A model generated the notes under the pieces. It was not told the DNA's origin, ran no database searches, and worked only from the letters and a program-made list of their open reading frames with translations. Both the position numbers and the translations under genes were made by a program. Source: Jaltomata sinuosa (lineage: Eukaryota; Streptophyta; Magnoliopsida; Solanales; Solanaceae). Taken from it: 64,000 bases of DNA. This document shows positions 12,401 through 20,724 of the stretch, in pieces (the first letter of the stretch is position 1; the number at the start of each line of letters is the position of its first letter). The stretch covers positions 62,001 through 126,000 of the forward strand of contig QJPP01003097.1 in the NCBI GenBank assembly GCA_003996215.1. The letters are read 5' to 3'.

Positions 12401-13447
12401 CAAAAAGATGTCCCAAATGTGAACAATGCACTTATTTAGGACAAGTGGTAATTAAAATCATCAAACGGGAAAAAACTTTAAGGAATTGGAACTGGGATAA
12501 TACTAGTTTAGTTCGAAACCAGCAACCTATTTGAGAAGCTTACCACTCTTTTTTATTTATACAAAACACCATATTGGAACACCTCTAAGACAAAAACAGC
12601 ATTTTCATTTTGATTGAAACTCTAAAAAAGGCAGCCCAGTGCACACCGCATTAGCAGGGTCCGGGGAAGGGCCGCACCCCAAGGTGTCAGATGTAGACGG
12701 TCTACCCTAATGCAAGCATTAGTAGCTGCTTTCAAGGCTCAAACCCGATCACACGGATCCTCCTTCAATTTGATTGACACTCAAACCATAAATACTTTGC
12801 TATTTAACAAGGAGTGGTAAGCATATTGCCCATAATTTCTCTGTAATTATAAACATAATATTCTCACCCTAGTTAAATATTCAAGGAGCTAATTATATGG
12901 TACCATTCAAAAAGAAAATTGAATCTTGTGTCATCCATATAAAAATTAAAAACTTGCAAGAAGACTAACAAAAAGCAAGTACCACGAATTGATAAATCCT
13001 TTTTTTAAATCAAGAAAAACAAAGGAGACTCCTTTCTTAAACTTGATTTTGTTAGAAAGGACCTGATAAATCTTACTCTACCATGCTACAGTTCTGCTTT
13101 AAACCCTTCACGACACACACTTTCATGAGTCATAATTAAACAACCCAAATAAATTTAGAAAAAGGAAAGCGCACACACACTAATTACACCAGGGAAACAA
13201 GAAATAAAGAAAAGATATCCCAAAAAGTGAAACCTAATCACAGCATTTCCAAGAACCAATCTAAGACTAGTGAAGCGAAATCAAGAAAAAAAATTATTTA
13301 TAAGAAAAAAAAGGTGTGGGTGGTGAAAAAGTGTGGAGATACCTCAGAAGGGAACTCGGCACAGAGGCGTTCGCACATGAAAATGGCGTTGTGGTGCATA
13401 GAGTGCACCAGGCTGTTTTGCACACACTCAGTTAGCACGGTTTCCAT
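282..13447 (-). CDS. HBT: CDC27B/HOBBIT-like APC/C subunit 3, N-terminal half (8 exons)
   Basis: Spliced coding region on the minus strand, exons 13343-13447, 12249-12321, 11974-12083, 11794-11840, 10608-10705, 9065-9360, 1092-1247 and 282-498. The joined reading frame stays open for about 367 residues. Recognised from blocks typical of plant CDC27: METVLTECVQNSL at the start, CYLQNQQAYAAYHVLKG (first TPR), SRYLFALSCFQMGLL, LLWAAYEELCILGAAEE, SPRQSKHTH, MSFFNTPSP, QAPRRKFVDEGKLRK and SGRLFSDSGPRR. CDC27/APC3 is the TPR scaffold of the anaphase-promoting complex. It binds activator C-terminal IR tails and drives ubiquitination of mitotic regulators in the nucleus; in Arabidopsis the HBT paralogue is needed for root meristem division and differentiation. 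The N-terminal TPRs (residues 1-150) and the serine-rich linker (150-367) are here, while the C-terminal TPR array lies beyond base 1. Seven exons have normal borders. The exon 8 acceptor is CG, so this copy may be impaired or use a rare site. HBT rather than the CDC27A paralogue is inferred from remembered sequence. Confidence 0.9.
499..1091 (-). other. CDC27B intron 7
   Basis: 593-bp intron between exons 7 and 8, AT-rich. No transposon or RNA gene recognised. Its donor GTCTGC is normal but its 3' end reads ATTTCCCG where a pyrimidine tract plus AG is expected. Confidence 0.7.
1092..1247 (-). CDS. HBT: CDC27B exon 7
   Basis: Acceptor AG at 1249-1248, donor GT at 1091-1090. 52 codons from LSGVIPPPVCRNFQ to APRRKFVDEGKLRK, phase 0. 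The PRRKFVDEGKLRK block is nearly invariant in plant CDC27. It lies about 7.8 kb downstream of exon 6 because of insertions in intron 6. Confidence 0.92.
1880..3031 (+). repeat. LTR-like or unassigned repetitive segment, split by a MITE
   Basis: The part before the MITE has many copies of CCGTT/AACGG around 1905-2105, a CCAAT box (GACCAATCAG near 2139) and a TATA-like ACTATAAAGA near 2166. The part after it (2680-3031) reads like the untranslated end of a retrotransposon LTR (GGGTAACTAAACCCCAATT near 2769). I could not find matching termini or a second copy, so this is a weak call. A host intron sequence with chance motifs is possible. Confidence 0.35.
2297..2679. mobile_element. hAT-type MITE, 383 bp
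   Basis: Perfect 13-bp terminal inverted repeats CAGTGTTATCAAA at 2297 and its complement ending at 2679. Flanked by an 8-bp duplication, ttattgcc (2289-2296) and ttagtgcc (2680-2687), 7 of 8 matching. The subterminal parts are rich in AAGCGC and GCGCTT motifs. TIR start CAGTG and 8-bp duplication are the hAT signature. No transposase is encoded. Confidence 0.88.
3104..3530. mobile_element. Stowaway-like (Tc1/mariner) MITE, 427 bp
   Basis: Terminal inverted repeats beginning CTCCCTCTGTCCCATATTAA at 3104, mirrored by TTAATATGGGACGGAGGGAG ending at 3530, flanked by TA on both sides (3102-3103 and 3531-3532). The TA duplication and CTCCCTC start are the Stowaway signature. Inserted in the 3' UTR of the LINE, so younger than it. 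Confidence 0.92.
3721..4596. mobile_element. hAT-like MITE with AAACCGAACC-rich ends, about 876 bp
   Basis: Inverted ends GTAGGGTTGTTCACGG (3721-3736) and CCATGAACACCCCTAC (4581-4596), 14 of 16 bases complementary. Subterminal regions are packed with GGTTTGGTTTGG and AACCAAACC motifs; the centre is AT-rich and non-coding. It interrupts the LINE ORF2 reading frame at 4596. No clean target duplication seen, so the superfamily is inferred from the ends. Confidence 0.78.
4597..7975 (-). pseudogene. LINE ORF2 (endonuclease-reverse transcriptase), broken
   Basis: Starts MIVAIWNIRGLNQSSKQKE at 7975 (apurinic endonuclease, with the catalytic Glu in GILETRV), then GGDFNNVL and SDHSP of the same domain (7660-7061). 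The reverse transcriptase follows (7057-5618) with DLRKAYDS and the active-site FADDLLLF, then a zf-RVT-like domain (5502-4801) with CVFCQDPFESFEHLYFEYP. Nonsense codons at 7766-7768 (TGA where Trp is usual) and 7058-7060 (TAG), a frameshift between 5618 and 5502, another near 4820, and a MITE at 4596 break it. The product would nick target DNA and copy LINE RNA. This copy cannot. Confidence 0.9.
7950..8450 (-). pseudogene. LINE ORF1 C-terminal part (RNA-binding, zinc knuckle), 5'-truncated
   Basis: Reads SWISYARVLVETDVSQPL, then a zinc knuckle CTDCMKFGHTVENC and a basic stretch KKRRKNRRKP, as in the DUF4283 ORF1 proteins of plant L1 LINEs. The amino-terminal DUF4283 domain is missing, consistent with 5' truncation near 8450. 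It overlaps the ORF2 start by 26 bases in another frame, a common plant-LINE layout. The first ATG here is incidental. Confidence 0.82.
8455..8715 (-). pseudogene. fragment of an RTE-type LINE endonuclease region
   Basis: In pieces across frames the minus strand reads NSSFQKREEHLVTFHSAVA, TQIDYLLL, and LVVMD-like and RRKKKRVAYGQPRIR segments. These match the endonuclease-to-linker part of Solanaceae RTE LINEs (often misannotated as craniofacial development protein 2-like). It has several stops and shifts and abuts the 5' end of the L1-type LINE. It may have been there before the L1 landed, or been joined by a template switch. Confidence 0.6.
9065..9360 (-). CDS. HBT: CDC27B exon 6
   Basis: Acceptor AG at 9362-9361, donor GT at 9064-9063. 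99 codons from GAAEEAPAVFGEASLLCIQ to SFFNTPSPMASQ, including the SPRQSKHTH motif. This is the start of the poorly structured serine-rich linker between the two TPR blocks. It ends in phase 0 at the 7.8-kb intron 6. Confidence 0.92.
9361..10607 (-). other. CDC27B intron 5
   Basis: 1,247-bp intron. Holds a spaced direct repeat at 9953-10190. Around 10310-10480 there is a weak tRNA B-box-like GGTTCAAATC on the minus strand that I could not confirm as a SINE. Otherwise AT-rich with nothing recognised. Confidence 0.6.
9953..10190. repeat. direct repeat pair, about 57 bp, in intron 5
   Basis: Two copies (about 9953-10010 and 10129-10188) share TTATTCATAAATTCA, CCAACACT and TTTT(C/T)AGCACTT blocks in the same order and orientation. 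It may be the inside of an old MITE; I see no clear TIRs. Confidence 0.55.
10608..10705 (-). CDS. HBT: CDC27B exon 5
   Basis: Acceptor AG at 10707-10706, donor GT at 10607-10606. Reads (R)YTDRRNNSIQHFNQALL, then LDPLLWAAYEELCIL, and ends with the first base of a Gly codon. The LLWAAYEELC block is diagnostic of CDC27. Confidence 0.92.
10706..11793 (-). other. CDC27B intron 4
   Basis: 1,088-bp intron with normal borders. Its only visible structure is the tandem duplication at 11256-11603. The rest is AT-rich with no element recognised. Confidence 0.65.
11256..11603. repeat. 174-bp tandem duplication inside intron 4
   Basis: Two adjacent diverged copies (11256-11429 and 11430-11603), each starting CACTTCAATA, passing TTTGGCATAGTTCAAATA and ending CTCCATCATA. 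Point differences and small indels show that the duplication is not recent. Confidence 0.82.
11794..11840 (-). CDS. HBT: CDC27B exon 4
   Basis: A 47-bp exon. Acceptor AG at 11842-11841, donor GT at 11793-11792. Reads VPNGAAGHYLLGLIY and two bases of an Arg codon. Very short, so easily missed, but it matches the conserved plant sequence and repairs the frame between exons 3 and 5. Confidence 0.92.
11974..12083 (-). CDS. HBT: CDC27B exon 3
   Basis: Acceptor AG at 12085-12084, donor GT at 11973-11972. Completes the split Gly and reads TSMAQSRYLFALSCFQ through PNEPAAE, 37 codons, phase 0 at its end. Second TPR-like helix pair of the N-terminal domain. Confidence 0.92.
12249..12321 (-). CDS. HBT: CDC27B exon 2
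   Basis: Acceptor AG at 12323-12322 and donor GT at 12248-12247. Encodes TNMQLLARCYLQNQQAYAAY and on to VLK, then the first base of a Gly codon (phase 1). Matches the first TPR of plant CDC27. Frame agrees with exons 1 and 3. Confidence 0.92.
12322..13342 (-). other. CDC27B intron 1
   Basis: 1,021-bp first intron. Contains the TS SINE at 12623-12768. The remainder is AT-rich and unremarkable. Confidence 0.65.
12623..12768 (-). mobile_element. TS-family SINE, 5'-truncated
   Basis: Minus-strand reading has a B-box-like GGGTTTGAGCC, then AAAGCAGC, GCTTGCATTAGGGTAGAC and GGTGCGGCCCTTCCCCGG, all typical of the tRNA-derived Solanaceae TS SINE, and ends in a short A/T tail. Flanking duplications tttgattgaaactc (12609-12622) and tttgattgacactc (12769-12782) match at 13 of 14 bases. 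About 40-50 bp of the tRNA-like head is missing. TS SINEs are known from tobacco and relatives, which is the best single clue to the plant family. Confidence 0.9.
13343..13447 (-). CDS. HBT: CDC27B exon 1 (start codon)
   Basis: ATG at 13447-13445 opens 35 codons ending FMCERLCAEFPSE, followed by a GT donor at 13342-13341, phase 0. The start is chosen because it is the first ATG of the conserved N-terminus and the upstream bases form a CT-rich leader. These residues form the first helix of the N-terminal TPR dimerisation region in the known family. Confidence 0.92.
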
Positions 13448-13660
13448 TGATATTTGGACTCGAATTCAATGAGAGAGAACGATTAGTAAAGCCGTGGTTT
13501 TTGAATACGTTAGAGAGAGACTGTTTTGTACACTGTTGACCTGTAGTGCTAGTGAGAGAGAGATAATTCAATTTTTCAGTGTGCGCGCGATCAAGGAAAG
13601 GAACTCCAGAAACAAAGCAACACACATTTATCTCTTTGGAAAGCGCTGTTGTTATTATTA
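13448..13660 (-). promoter_or_regulatory. CDC27B 5' leader and the remaining proximal promoter
   Basis: The only sequence left between the start codon and the inverted repeat at 13661. On the minus strand it has CT-rich runs (TCTCTCTC) common in plant leaders and a short CG-rich patch (GATCGCGCGCACAC near 13590). I see no convincing TATA box. If transcription starts here, most distal promoter elements lie inside or beyond the 12-kb composite. Confidence 0.5.
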
Positions 13661-13776
13661 GGGAAAGGGATCAAAATTACCAATCTACTCTCATTTATTA
13701 GCTAAATTTACTCTTTCCTTATACTATTTGGCTATTTATACCTTGCCAGAAACTTAACAAATACACCCTCCAATTT
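13661..13776 (+). repeat. left long inverted repeat
   Basis: Starts GGGAAAGGGATCAAAATTAC and includes GGCTATTTATACC and AACTTAACAAATA. Inverted copy at 25556-25675, roughly 85% identical by eye. Confidence 0.85.
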
Positions 13777-14404
13777 AAAATGGGTACCCTTTTTAAATCC
13801 GACCCACACCTAAACATACAACACTTCACCGGTATAGACCTTGGTGTTTTGTCACTTCGGTGAAGATATTATCAAGTGGAGATGAAGAAAATGGATAATT
13901 GAAGTCGAAAGTGATTTACTGGCAGAGAGGGGCGGAGATTAGCAGTTGTTCATGGTGGATTTCAATCGTGGTCATCGCCGATTTTCGGCGAGATGCCGCC
14001 AACAGTGGAAGGAGATGAAGGAAAAGGGATGGAGACAGTGGTCGACGATGGTGAAACTGACATCAGTGTAAACCGGAGAAAACCCTCATAAAAATTTTAA
14101 AAAACTAGTTGAATTCCCCAGTTTCTTCTAATGGTGTTTCCTCATTTTTGTTGGTTGATTAACTTGATGAGTTGTAAATGGTGTGCAAAATGTCAGACAT
14201 TAGACGACGGTGAGGAAGGGAAAATTTGAGTCTTTAGCAATGTTTTTTCTTTTTTTTTAGTGGTTTGGGTCAAAATTAAAATGGATAATTTCAAATATGT
14301 ACAATAAAGTAATTAGTTTATAATAAATACAGTCAAGTTTTTTTTATAAAAAAAATAGCTCAAAAATGAACTAGCCATAAAAAAAATTACAAAAAAAAGT
14401 AGCC
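13777..14404. other. unassigned interior of the candidate MULE
   Basis: The segment 13840-14080 is GC-richer than its surroundings (GATGCCGCCAACAGTGGAAG) and looks like captured genic or UTR sequence, but no open frame or known protein is evident. The 3' part is AT-rich. Confidence 0.35.
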
Positions 14405-14590
14405 GGATGTATATGTAATGTATGTGTAATATATCGATATTGTATAAAAATTATGTAGTGTATCAATATTGTATAAATGTGTATCAATAATGTATAAATA
14501 GTATAAACATATATTGATATTGTATAAATAATATTTAAATGTGTATTAATATTGTATAAATATATATATAATGTATCGATATTCGTTACC
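14405..14590. repeat. AT-rich minisatellite
   Basis: Repeated units of about 20-25 bp built on TATCGATATTGTATAAA or TATCAATATTGTATAAA, seven or so degenerate copies. Non-coding. Confidence 0.75.
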
Positions 14591-14682
14591 AGTATGAGCA
14601 CATTTCAGGCAATATTGTTAGCATAGAGTCAGAAGAAATTAGGTTGGTTTTCCTTAACTACTGTGTGATCCAGTTGTCTTGT

Positions 14683-16517
14683 TGTGATGACCCTTCCGGT
14701 CATCTTCGCGTTTACGCATTCATTATACTGTTAGAGCTTTTTTGTAGCGGCCCCAAGTCATTTATGGCTTGTTAGTTCGGTACCCTGGTCGTTCATTTGG
14801 TTGTCTTGCCCTTTTTCTTGTTTCAGAGCTTTAACTTAGAATATCGTTGACTTTAGTCAACATTCTTAGCTAACGTGCTCGGAATCGAATTCTGACAGTT
14901 TCGTTAGCTCCATAACGTTGAGTTTGGTCTAGTTGGACCTTCAGCTGAGGCCTGAGAACTTCCGGTGTGGGTTTTGTGTGGTTTTCTCTGTTTTCAGGCC
15001 ATTTGGAGTTGAAAGTCTAACTTTGGGTGGCTTTCGATGATCGGAGTGTCGGATTCAAAATCCGACGATTCTATCAGCTTCGAAATGATGAGTTTGGGTT
15101 GGGAAGGTGGTTGGTTCGGGTGAGCCGGACTCATTTTGAGCCTTTGAGTTCCTTTTCGTTAGTATTGACTTGGGTAAATATTTCTCCGAAACGACCTCGT
15201 ATGGAAGTTTTGTCGATTCCGTTGAGTTCGGAATGTTGTTTTCACTTTGTTAGCATTATTGGTTTTTGAATATCGGCTTCATATTGTGCCCGGAATGCCC
15301 CGTCGAGTTTTGGAAAGTTGCAGGCTTTTCCTGTTGCAGGTGTAGGCATCAAGCCTCAATCGCGATCGCGAGCCTCATCCTTCCATGGAACCTACCTGCT
15401 AGACTCGATTGGCACCGGAGGAGGTACATACAGAGTTTCTATCCCACCCTGAGATCTCCATGCATCATATCATTCATTGTTTGAGGCTCCACCCTTGTTT
15501 GCTGTTTGTTGAGTGTACGCTCCGATTGTATGGGCGACCGGAGGGTTTTGTTTTCACTTGTTTGCGTTCCCCGGTTGTATGGGCGGCCGGGGGACTGTAG
15601 GTAGTCTCTTGTTATTTTATCGTGGTGTCATCCCATGTTACGGCTATACTTGTAAGATTATATACGGCTGAGTTGTTACTTGTTGGATTTGAGATTGGTA
15701 TGACTAGTTGGGTTATTGATTCCTGTTTTCGAGCATGCCTATCTTTACTCTCCTTCTCCCTTCCTTGTACTTGAGATTACCGGTATACCGTCCATTTCTA
15801 AACTTATTATGTATATATTGTTATTGCAAGGATCCAGGTGCGTTATTTCTTGCTTACACATGTGCCTGTTGTGTATATATATTATATTTGCTAGCCTTGT
15901 ATGTTATTCTGTTGACTTTCCTCTGGGCTAGTTCCTATGTACTTTTTATTGATTTCTGTGACTACTTGCTTCTATTTTGTCTGTTACTACGCTTTTATCT
16001 TAGATGTGCCCAGTCGGCCTATGATACCTACTGGGTACCTTATGCTTCGCATTTGGTGCTCATACTACACTCTGCATCTTCTGGTGCAGATCCTAGTGTG
16101 GGACATCGTCGTTAGCTCGTGGAGACTCGTGCGAGGTGCTGTTTTGGTGATATTCTGGATTGAGGGTGAGCTCTTGGCGACCGGAGCTTAGCTTTTAGTT
16201 ATCTTTTGATTATGTACTCTATTTCTACTCGGAGACAGCTTTGTGTATATTGTGTTGGACCCTTGTACTCCTTATGTAGATCCGGCTCTTATACACTATG
16301 ATACCAGATTTTGGGTTTGGTTTAGCTTCCGCATTGTACATATGTTACTCCTGTTATCTATTTTCTTCATCTTGTTCCCTTGCTTCCGCTTATTAAACTG
16401 TGCTTCCGCTTAAATTGTTAGATAGTAGCCCATTACTGACCGTTTTGGGCTACGGGGATTGGTTCGCCTACTGGGGGGTTGTAGGTGCCATCATAATCGA
16501 GTAATTGAGTCGTGACA
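14683..16517 (+). repeat. 5' LTR of family A (internally deleted)
   Basis: Starts TGTGATGACCC and ends CGTGACA just before the primer site. The first about 695 bp (to 15378) align with the 3' LTR at 20725 onwards. After CTCATCCTTC the two diverge: the TATA-bearing part of the 3' LTR (21433-22262) is absent here, while 15379-16517 has no counterpart in the truncated 3' LTR. This copy should therefore lack its own core promoter. Confidence 0.82.
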
Positions 16518-16520
16518 GCT

Positions 16521-16532
16521 TGGTATCAGAGC
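16521..16532 (+). other. primer binding site, tRNA-iMet type (family A)
   Basis: TGGTATCAGAGC, the standard plant initiator-Met primer site, three bases after the LTR end. Confidence 0.9.
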
Positions 16533-16732
16533 CCTAGGTTCACCGGTGTCATTAGTAAGGAGCCAATATCTAGTAGAGTCCTGCGGATCGGGGCGAAGAC
16601 GTCCGTACTCAATCTCCGGGAGGCTATAGTGACATCTTAGAAAAAAAATTAAACTTTTCTTGTTTCTATCTCGTGCGTAGTATCCTTGAAAGTTTCTGGA
16701 AATCTCACTTACTCTGGTTCAGTCTTCCGCAG

Positions 16733-19700
16733 ATGGTTCGTACGAGATTTTCAGCTTCTGGCGGAGGAGAGCCTCCTTCCCCTGCACCTCCGACTCCAGC
16801 TAGGGGTCGGGGTGATCGCAAGGGTAGAGGTAGGAGTCGTGGATGCCCCAGAGCAGCGGCACCAGCTAGGACTGCTAGAGTTGAGGTAGAGCCTGAGTAT
16901 GACTACGAGCCAGAGTTTGCTCCAGAGCAGCAGCATATAGACTCGGGGGCAGCCCAGGTACCACCAGCTCCAGTACCAGTTCCAGCACCAGTTTCTGTGC
17001 CAGCTTCAGCCCCAACTCAGTCTTCGGATATTAGGGGTTTACTTTTTCAGCTATTGGGTATGATTGGAGAGAGACCTTCTGAGGTAGCACAGACACATAC
17101 TTAGGGAGCAGCCCTGGGTGTTCAGAGTTCAGGAGCGCAACCTGCTACTGTGGCTCCCCGTGCCGAGGTTGTTCCGATTCCTTCAGTTGCACAACCTCTT
17201 GCTCCTCGCCCAGCTATGACAGATGGGGAGCAGAAGGTTTTGGGTAGGTTCTTGCGATTGGCACCACCGAGGTTTGCTGGTACATCGGGTCAGGACCCGC
17301 ATGATTTTATTACTACATGTGAGGAGATGTTGCACCATCTGGGTTTGTTGGAGACTCACGGAGTCGGTTATACCACCTATCAGCTGGAGGGTTCAGCGAA
17401 GCTATTGTGGAGGGCAGAGGTTGCTTGCAGATCTTCTATATCGCCTCCTTTGACCTGGTCTAAGTTCTATGAGGTCTTTATGGCCAAGTTCCTGCCTCAG
17501 AGTGATCGTGAGCGTCGCAGGGAGCAGTTTACTCGGCTTATGCAGGATTCTACGACTGTCTCGGAGTATGAGGCCTGTTTTCATCAGCTAGCACCGTTTG
17601 GGGCTATGATCATTCCTACCTAGGCAGATAGGATTCGCAGATTTGTATGGGGTTTGAGGCCAGAGATTAGGTAACCAGCTGAGATATTGGTTGCCAGTGG
17701 TCGGTCATTTTAGGCTATCACAGACTATGCCCGTACTGTGGAGGACTTACAACGACATGATCAGGGGGCCGGAGATAAGAGGCCTCGACATCAGGGTGGC
17801 TACAGTGGTTCCAGGCATGGTGGTAGAGGTTCAGGCCAGTGGGGCTGGGGTTATCATCCACAGCAGCACCAGGGTCATTCCAGCCGACCGGTTCAGGCTG
17901 CACTTCAGACTTCCGATGGTACCCAGTTCGAGCAGGGTCAGAGCATCCATCAGGGCTATAGCGGTCAGTCTTTGAGGGGTACAACTTCTGGGGCATCAGG
18001 TCGTGGTGGCCATAAGGGTTCTGTTGGTTCATTCCGACAGAGTAGGTCATCAGGGGCTTGTTTTACTTGTGGTGTAATTGGTCATTTTGCTAGAGATTGC
18101 CCCCAACAGGGTACAAGGCAGCCGACCGAGCCTTTACAAGCAGTTCAGCCTCCGGCTAGAGGGGGTGGTGGTCAGGCTAGGGGTGGTGCTCCGCTTGGCA
18201 GAGTAGGTGGTAGGGATGGCGGTCGGGCAGGTGGAGGTCATCGTCAGTTCTATGCGATCCCTGGGAGACCGGAGGAAGAGGCCTCGGATGCTGTGATTAC
18301 AGGTACGGTTTCTGTATGCCATCAGTCTACTATGGCTTCATTTGATCCTGGATCCACTTGTTCATATGTATCTGCCTACTTTTTGCCTTGTTTGGGGTTG
18401 GCTAGTGAGCCATTATTTGTTCCTGTTTCTGTTTCGACCCTAGTAGGAGATTCTTTAGTAGTGGATCGGATTGTGAGATCATGTGTGATATCTGTTGGTG
18501 ATTTGGAGACTTGGGGTGATTTGATGATCCTTGATATGTTAGATTTTGATGTGATACTGGGCATGGACTGGTTATCCCCTCACCATGCGGTTTTGGATTA
18601 TTATGCCAAGACCGTTACCATAGCCATACCCGGTGTATCCCCGGTTGTGTGGCAGTATTTTGTTAGCGATGCATCGTCTGGGATCATCTCTTGTCTTTGA
18701 GCTAGGAAGTTATTTCCCATGGGTGTTTAGATTATTTAGCATATGTCCGAGATGCTAGTGCTGACCCTTCGTCTCCTGAGTCTGTCCTTGTGGTTAGAGA
18801 CTTCCTAGATGTGTTTCCTACGAACCTGCCAGGCCTTCCACCTAACAGAGATGTTGATTTTGCCATTGAGTTAGAGCTAGGCACCAGGCCCATTTCTATT
18901 CCTCCCTACCGTATGGCTCCTGCTGAGTTGAGAGAGCTTAAGGAGTAGTTCCAAGATTTGTTAGCTAAGGGATTCATTAGACCGAGTGTGTCCCCTTGGG
19001 GTGCTCCTATCCTCTTCGTGAAGAAGAAGGTTGGGTCGATGCGGATGTGTATTGACTATCGGTAATTGAATAAGGTGACAGTGAAGAATAGGTATCCGAT
19101 GCCGAGGATTGATGACTTATTTGATCAGCTCCAGGGTTCAGCCATGTTTTCGAAGATTGATTTGAGGTCCGGCTACCATCAGTTGAGGATTAGGGCGGAG
19201 GACATCCCTAAGATAGCATTCAAGACACGTTATAGCCACTATGAGTTCCTGGTGATGTCTTTTGGGTTGACTGATGCCCCCGCAGCTTTTATGGATTTGA
19301 TGCATAGGGTGCTTATCCCGTATTTGGATATGTTCGTGATAGTCTTCATTGATGACATTCTGATATACTCGAGGAGTAGGGACGAGCATGAGCAGCATTT
19401 GAGGACTGTACTTCAGACTTTGAGAGATCATCGGCTTTATGCCAAGTTCTCAAAGTGTGAGTTTTGGTTCGAGTCAGTTGCATTCCTAGGGCACGTGGTG
19501 TCTAAGAATGGGATTAGGGTTGATCCGGGTAAGATTTCTGTGGTTCGTGATTGTACTAGACCTACTACTTCTACCAAGGTTCGCAACTTTGTTGGTTTAG
19601 CCGGGTACTACAGACGGTTCGTCGAGGGATTTTCTTCCATAGCAGCACCCTTGACTATGCTAACTAGGAAGGATGTTCCATTCCAGTGGCCGGATCAGTG

Positions 19701-20655
19701 CGAGGATAGCTTTCAGAGGCTTAAGGCCTTATTGACTTCAGCTCCAGTTCTGACTTTGCCGGTTGAGGATCAGAGTTTCTCCGTGTATTGTGATGCTTCA
19801 GGGGTTGGTCTTGGTTGTGTGTTGATACAGCAGGGTCGAGTGATAGCATATGCGTTGAGACAGCTGAAGGCTCACGAGCGCAACTACCCCACTCATGAAT
19901 TGTTTGGCGGCGGTAGTCTTCGCACTTAAGATTTGGAGGCACTACTTATATGGAGTTCACTGTGAGATATTCACCAATCACCGTAGTCTTCAGTACATTA
20001 CGAGTCAGCGGGAGCTGAACTCGAGGCAGAGAAGATAGATTGAGCTACTAAAGGACTACGATTTCACTATTCTATACCATCCGGGCAAGGCAAACGTGGT
20101 AGCGGATGCCTTGAATCGAAAGGCGATGAGTATGGGCAGCCTAGCTTCACTTGTAGTTTCTGAGCGACCGTTGGCCTTGGACATCCAATCCTTGGCTAAC
20201 CGATTGGTTAGGCTTGACTTGTCGGATCCTAGCAGAGTGCTTGCCAGTGTTGGTGACTTGGTTTTCCTTCGAGTATCGCCCGTGAAGAGCGTGATGAGAT
20301 TTGGTCGGCGGGGAAAGCTTAGCCCCAGGTTTATTGGGCCGTTTGAGGTTCTACAGAGGGTTGGTAGTGTTGCCTACATGTTAGCTTTGCCTTCGATGTT
20401 TTCAGCTGTTCACCAATTTTTCATGTCTCAATGTTGCACCGGTATGTGCCAAATGAGTCTCATGTGTTGCATTGGTATTTGGTTCAGTTAGACGAGAGGT
20501 TGTCATTTGTTGAGGAGCCGATAGCTTATCTGGCCAGAGATATCAGGAGATTGATATCTAAGGAGATTCCGGTTGTGAATGTTCAGTGGAGGCATCGTCC
20601 GGTCGAGGAGGCTACTTGGGAGACCGAGAGTGAGTTGTGTGCTCAGTATCGATAG
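16733..20655 (+). pseudogene. family A gag-pol, broken and lacking integrase
   Basis: Gag starts MVRTRFSASGGG at 16733. The capsid-like domain follows (17150-17623), then a zinc knuckle CFTCGVIGHFARDC (about 18058) and a protease with FDPGSTCSYVS (about 18340) and VILGMDWLS. RT (19066-19929) holds DLRSGYHQL and the active-site FIDDILIYS. RNase H has YCDASGVGLG and HPGKANVVADAL, and the tail holds a chromodomain ending HRPVEEATWETE (to 20655). Stops include 17102-17104, 17621-17623 and TAA at 19063-19065. Frame changes occur near 18720, 19910 and 20410. Between LSDPSRVLA and SVGDLVFLR (about 20240-20255) the whole integrase is absent, yet the frame runs on. A full-length relative would encode a chromodomain integrase that targets heterochromatin. 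Confidence 0.92.
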
Positions 20656-20724
20656 TTGTTCGAGCCTTCAGGTACTCCCTTCTTCTTGACTTTCGAGGAA
20701 GAAAGTCTTTTTAGTAGTGGATGT

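Noticed and set aside
13227..13625. Short frames around the CDC27B first exon in other phases
   Set aside because: The minus-strand exon 1 with a GT donor and conserved CDC27 start explains the region.
15735..16115. Hydrophobic open frame of 126 codons that looks like a small membrane protein
   Set aside because: It lies in the non-coding part of the family A 5' LTR, overlaps two other frames of similar length, and has no family resemblance.
16751..19942. Minus-strand frames of 60-110 codons opposite the gypsy gag-pol
   Set aside because: They are shadows of the plus-strand coding region; none has recognisable domains.
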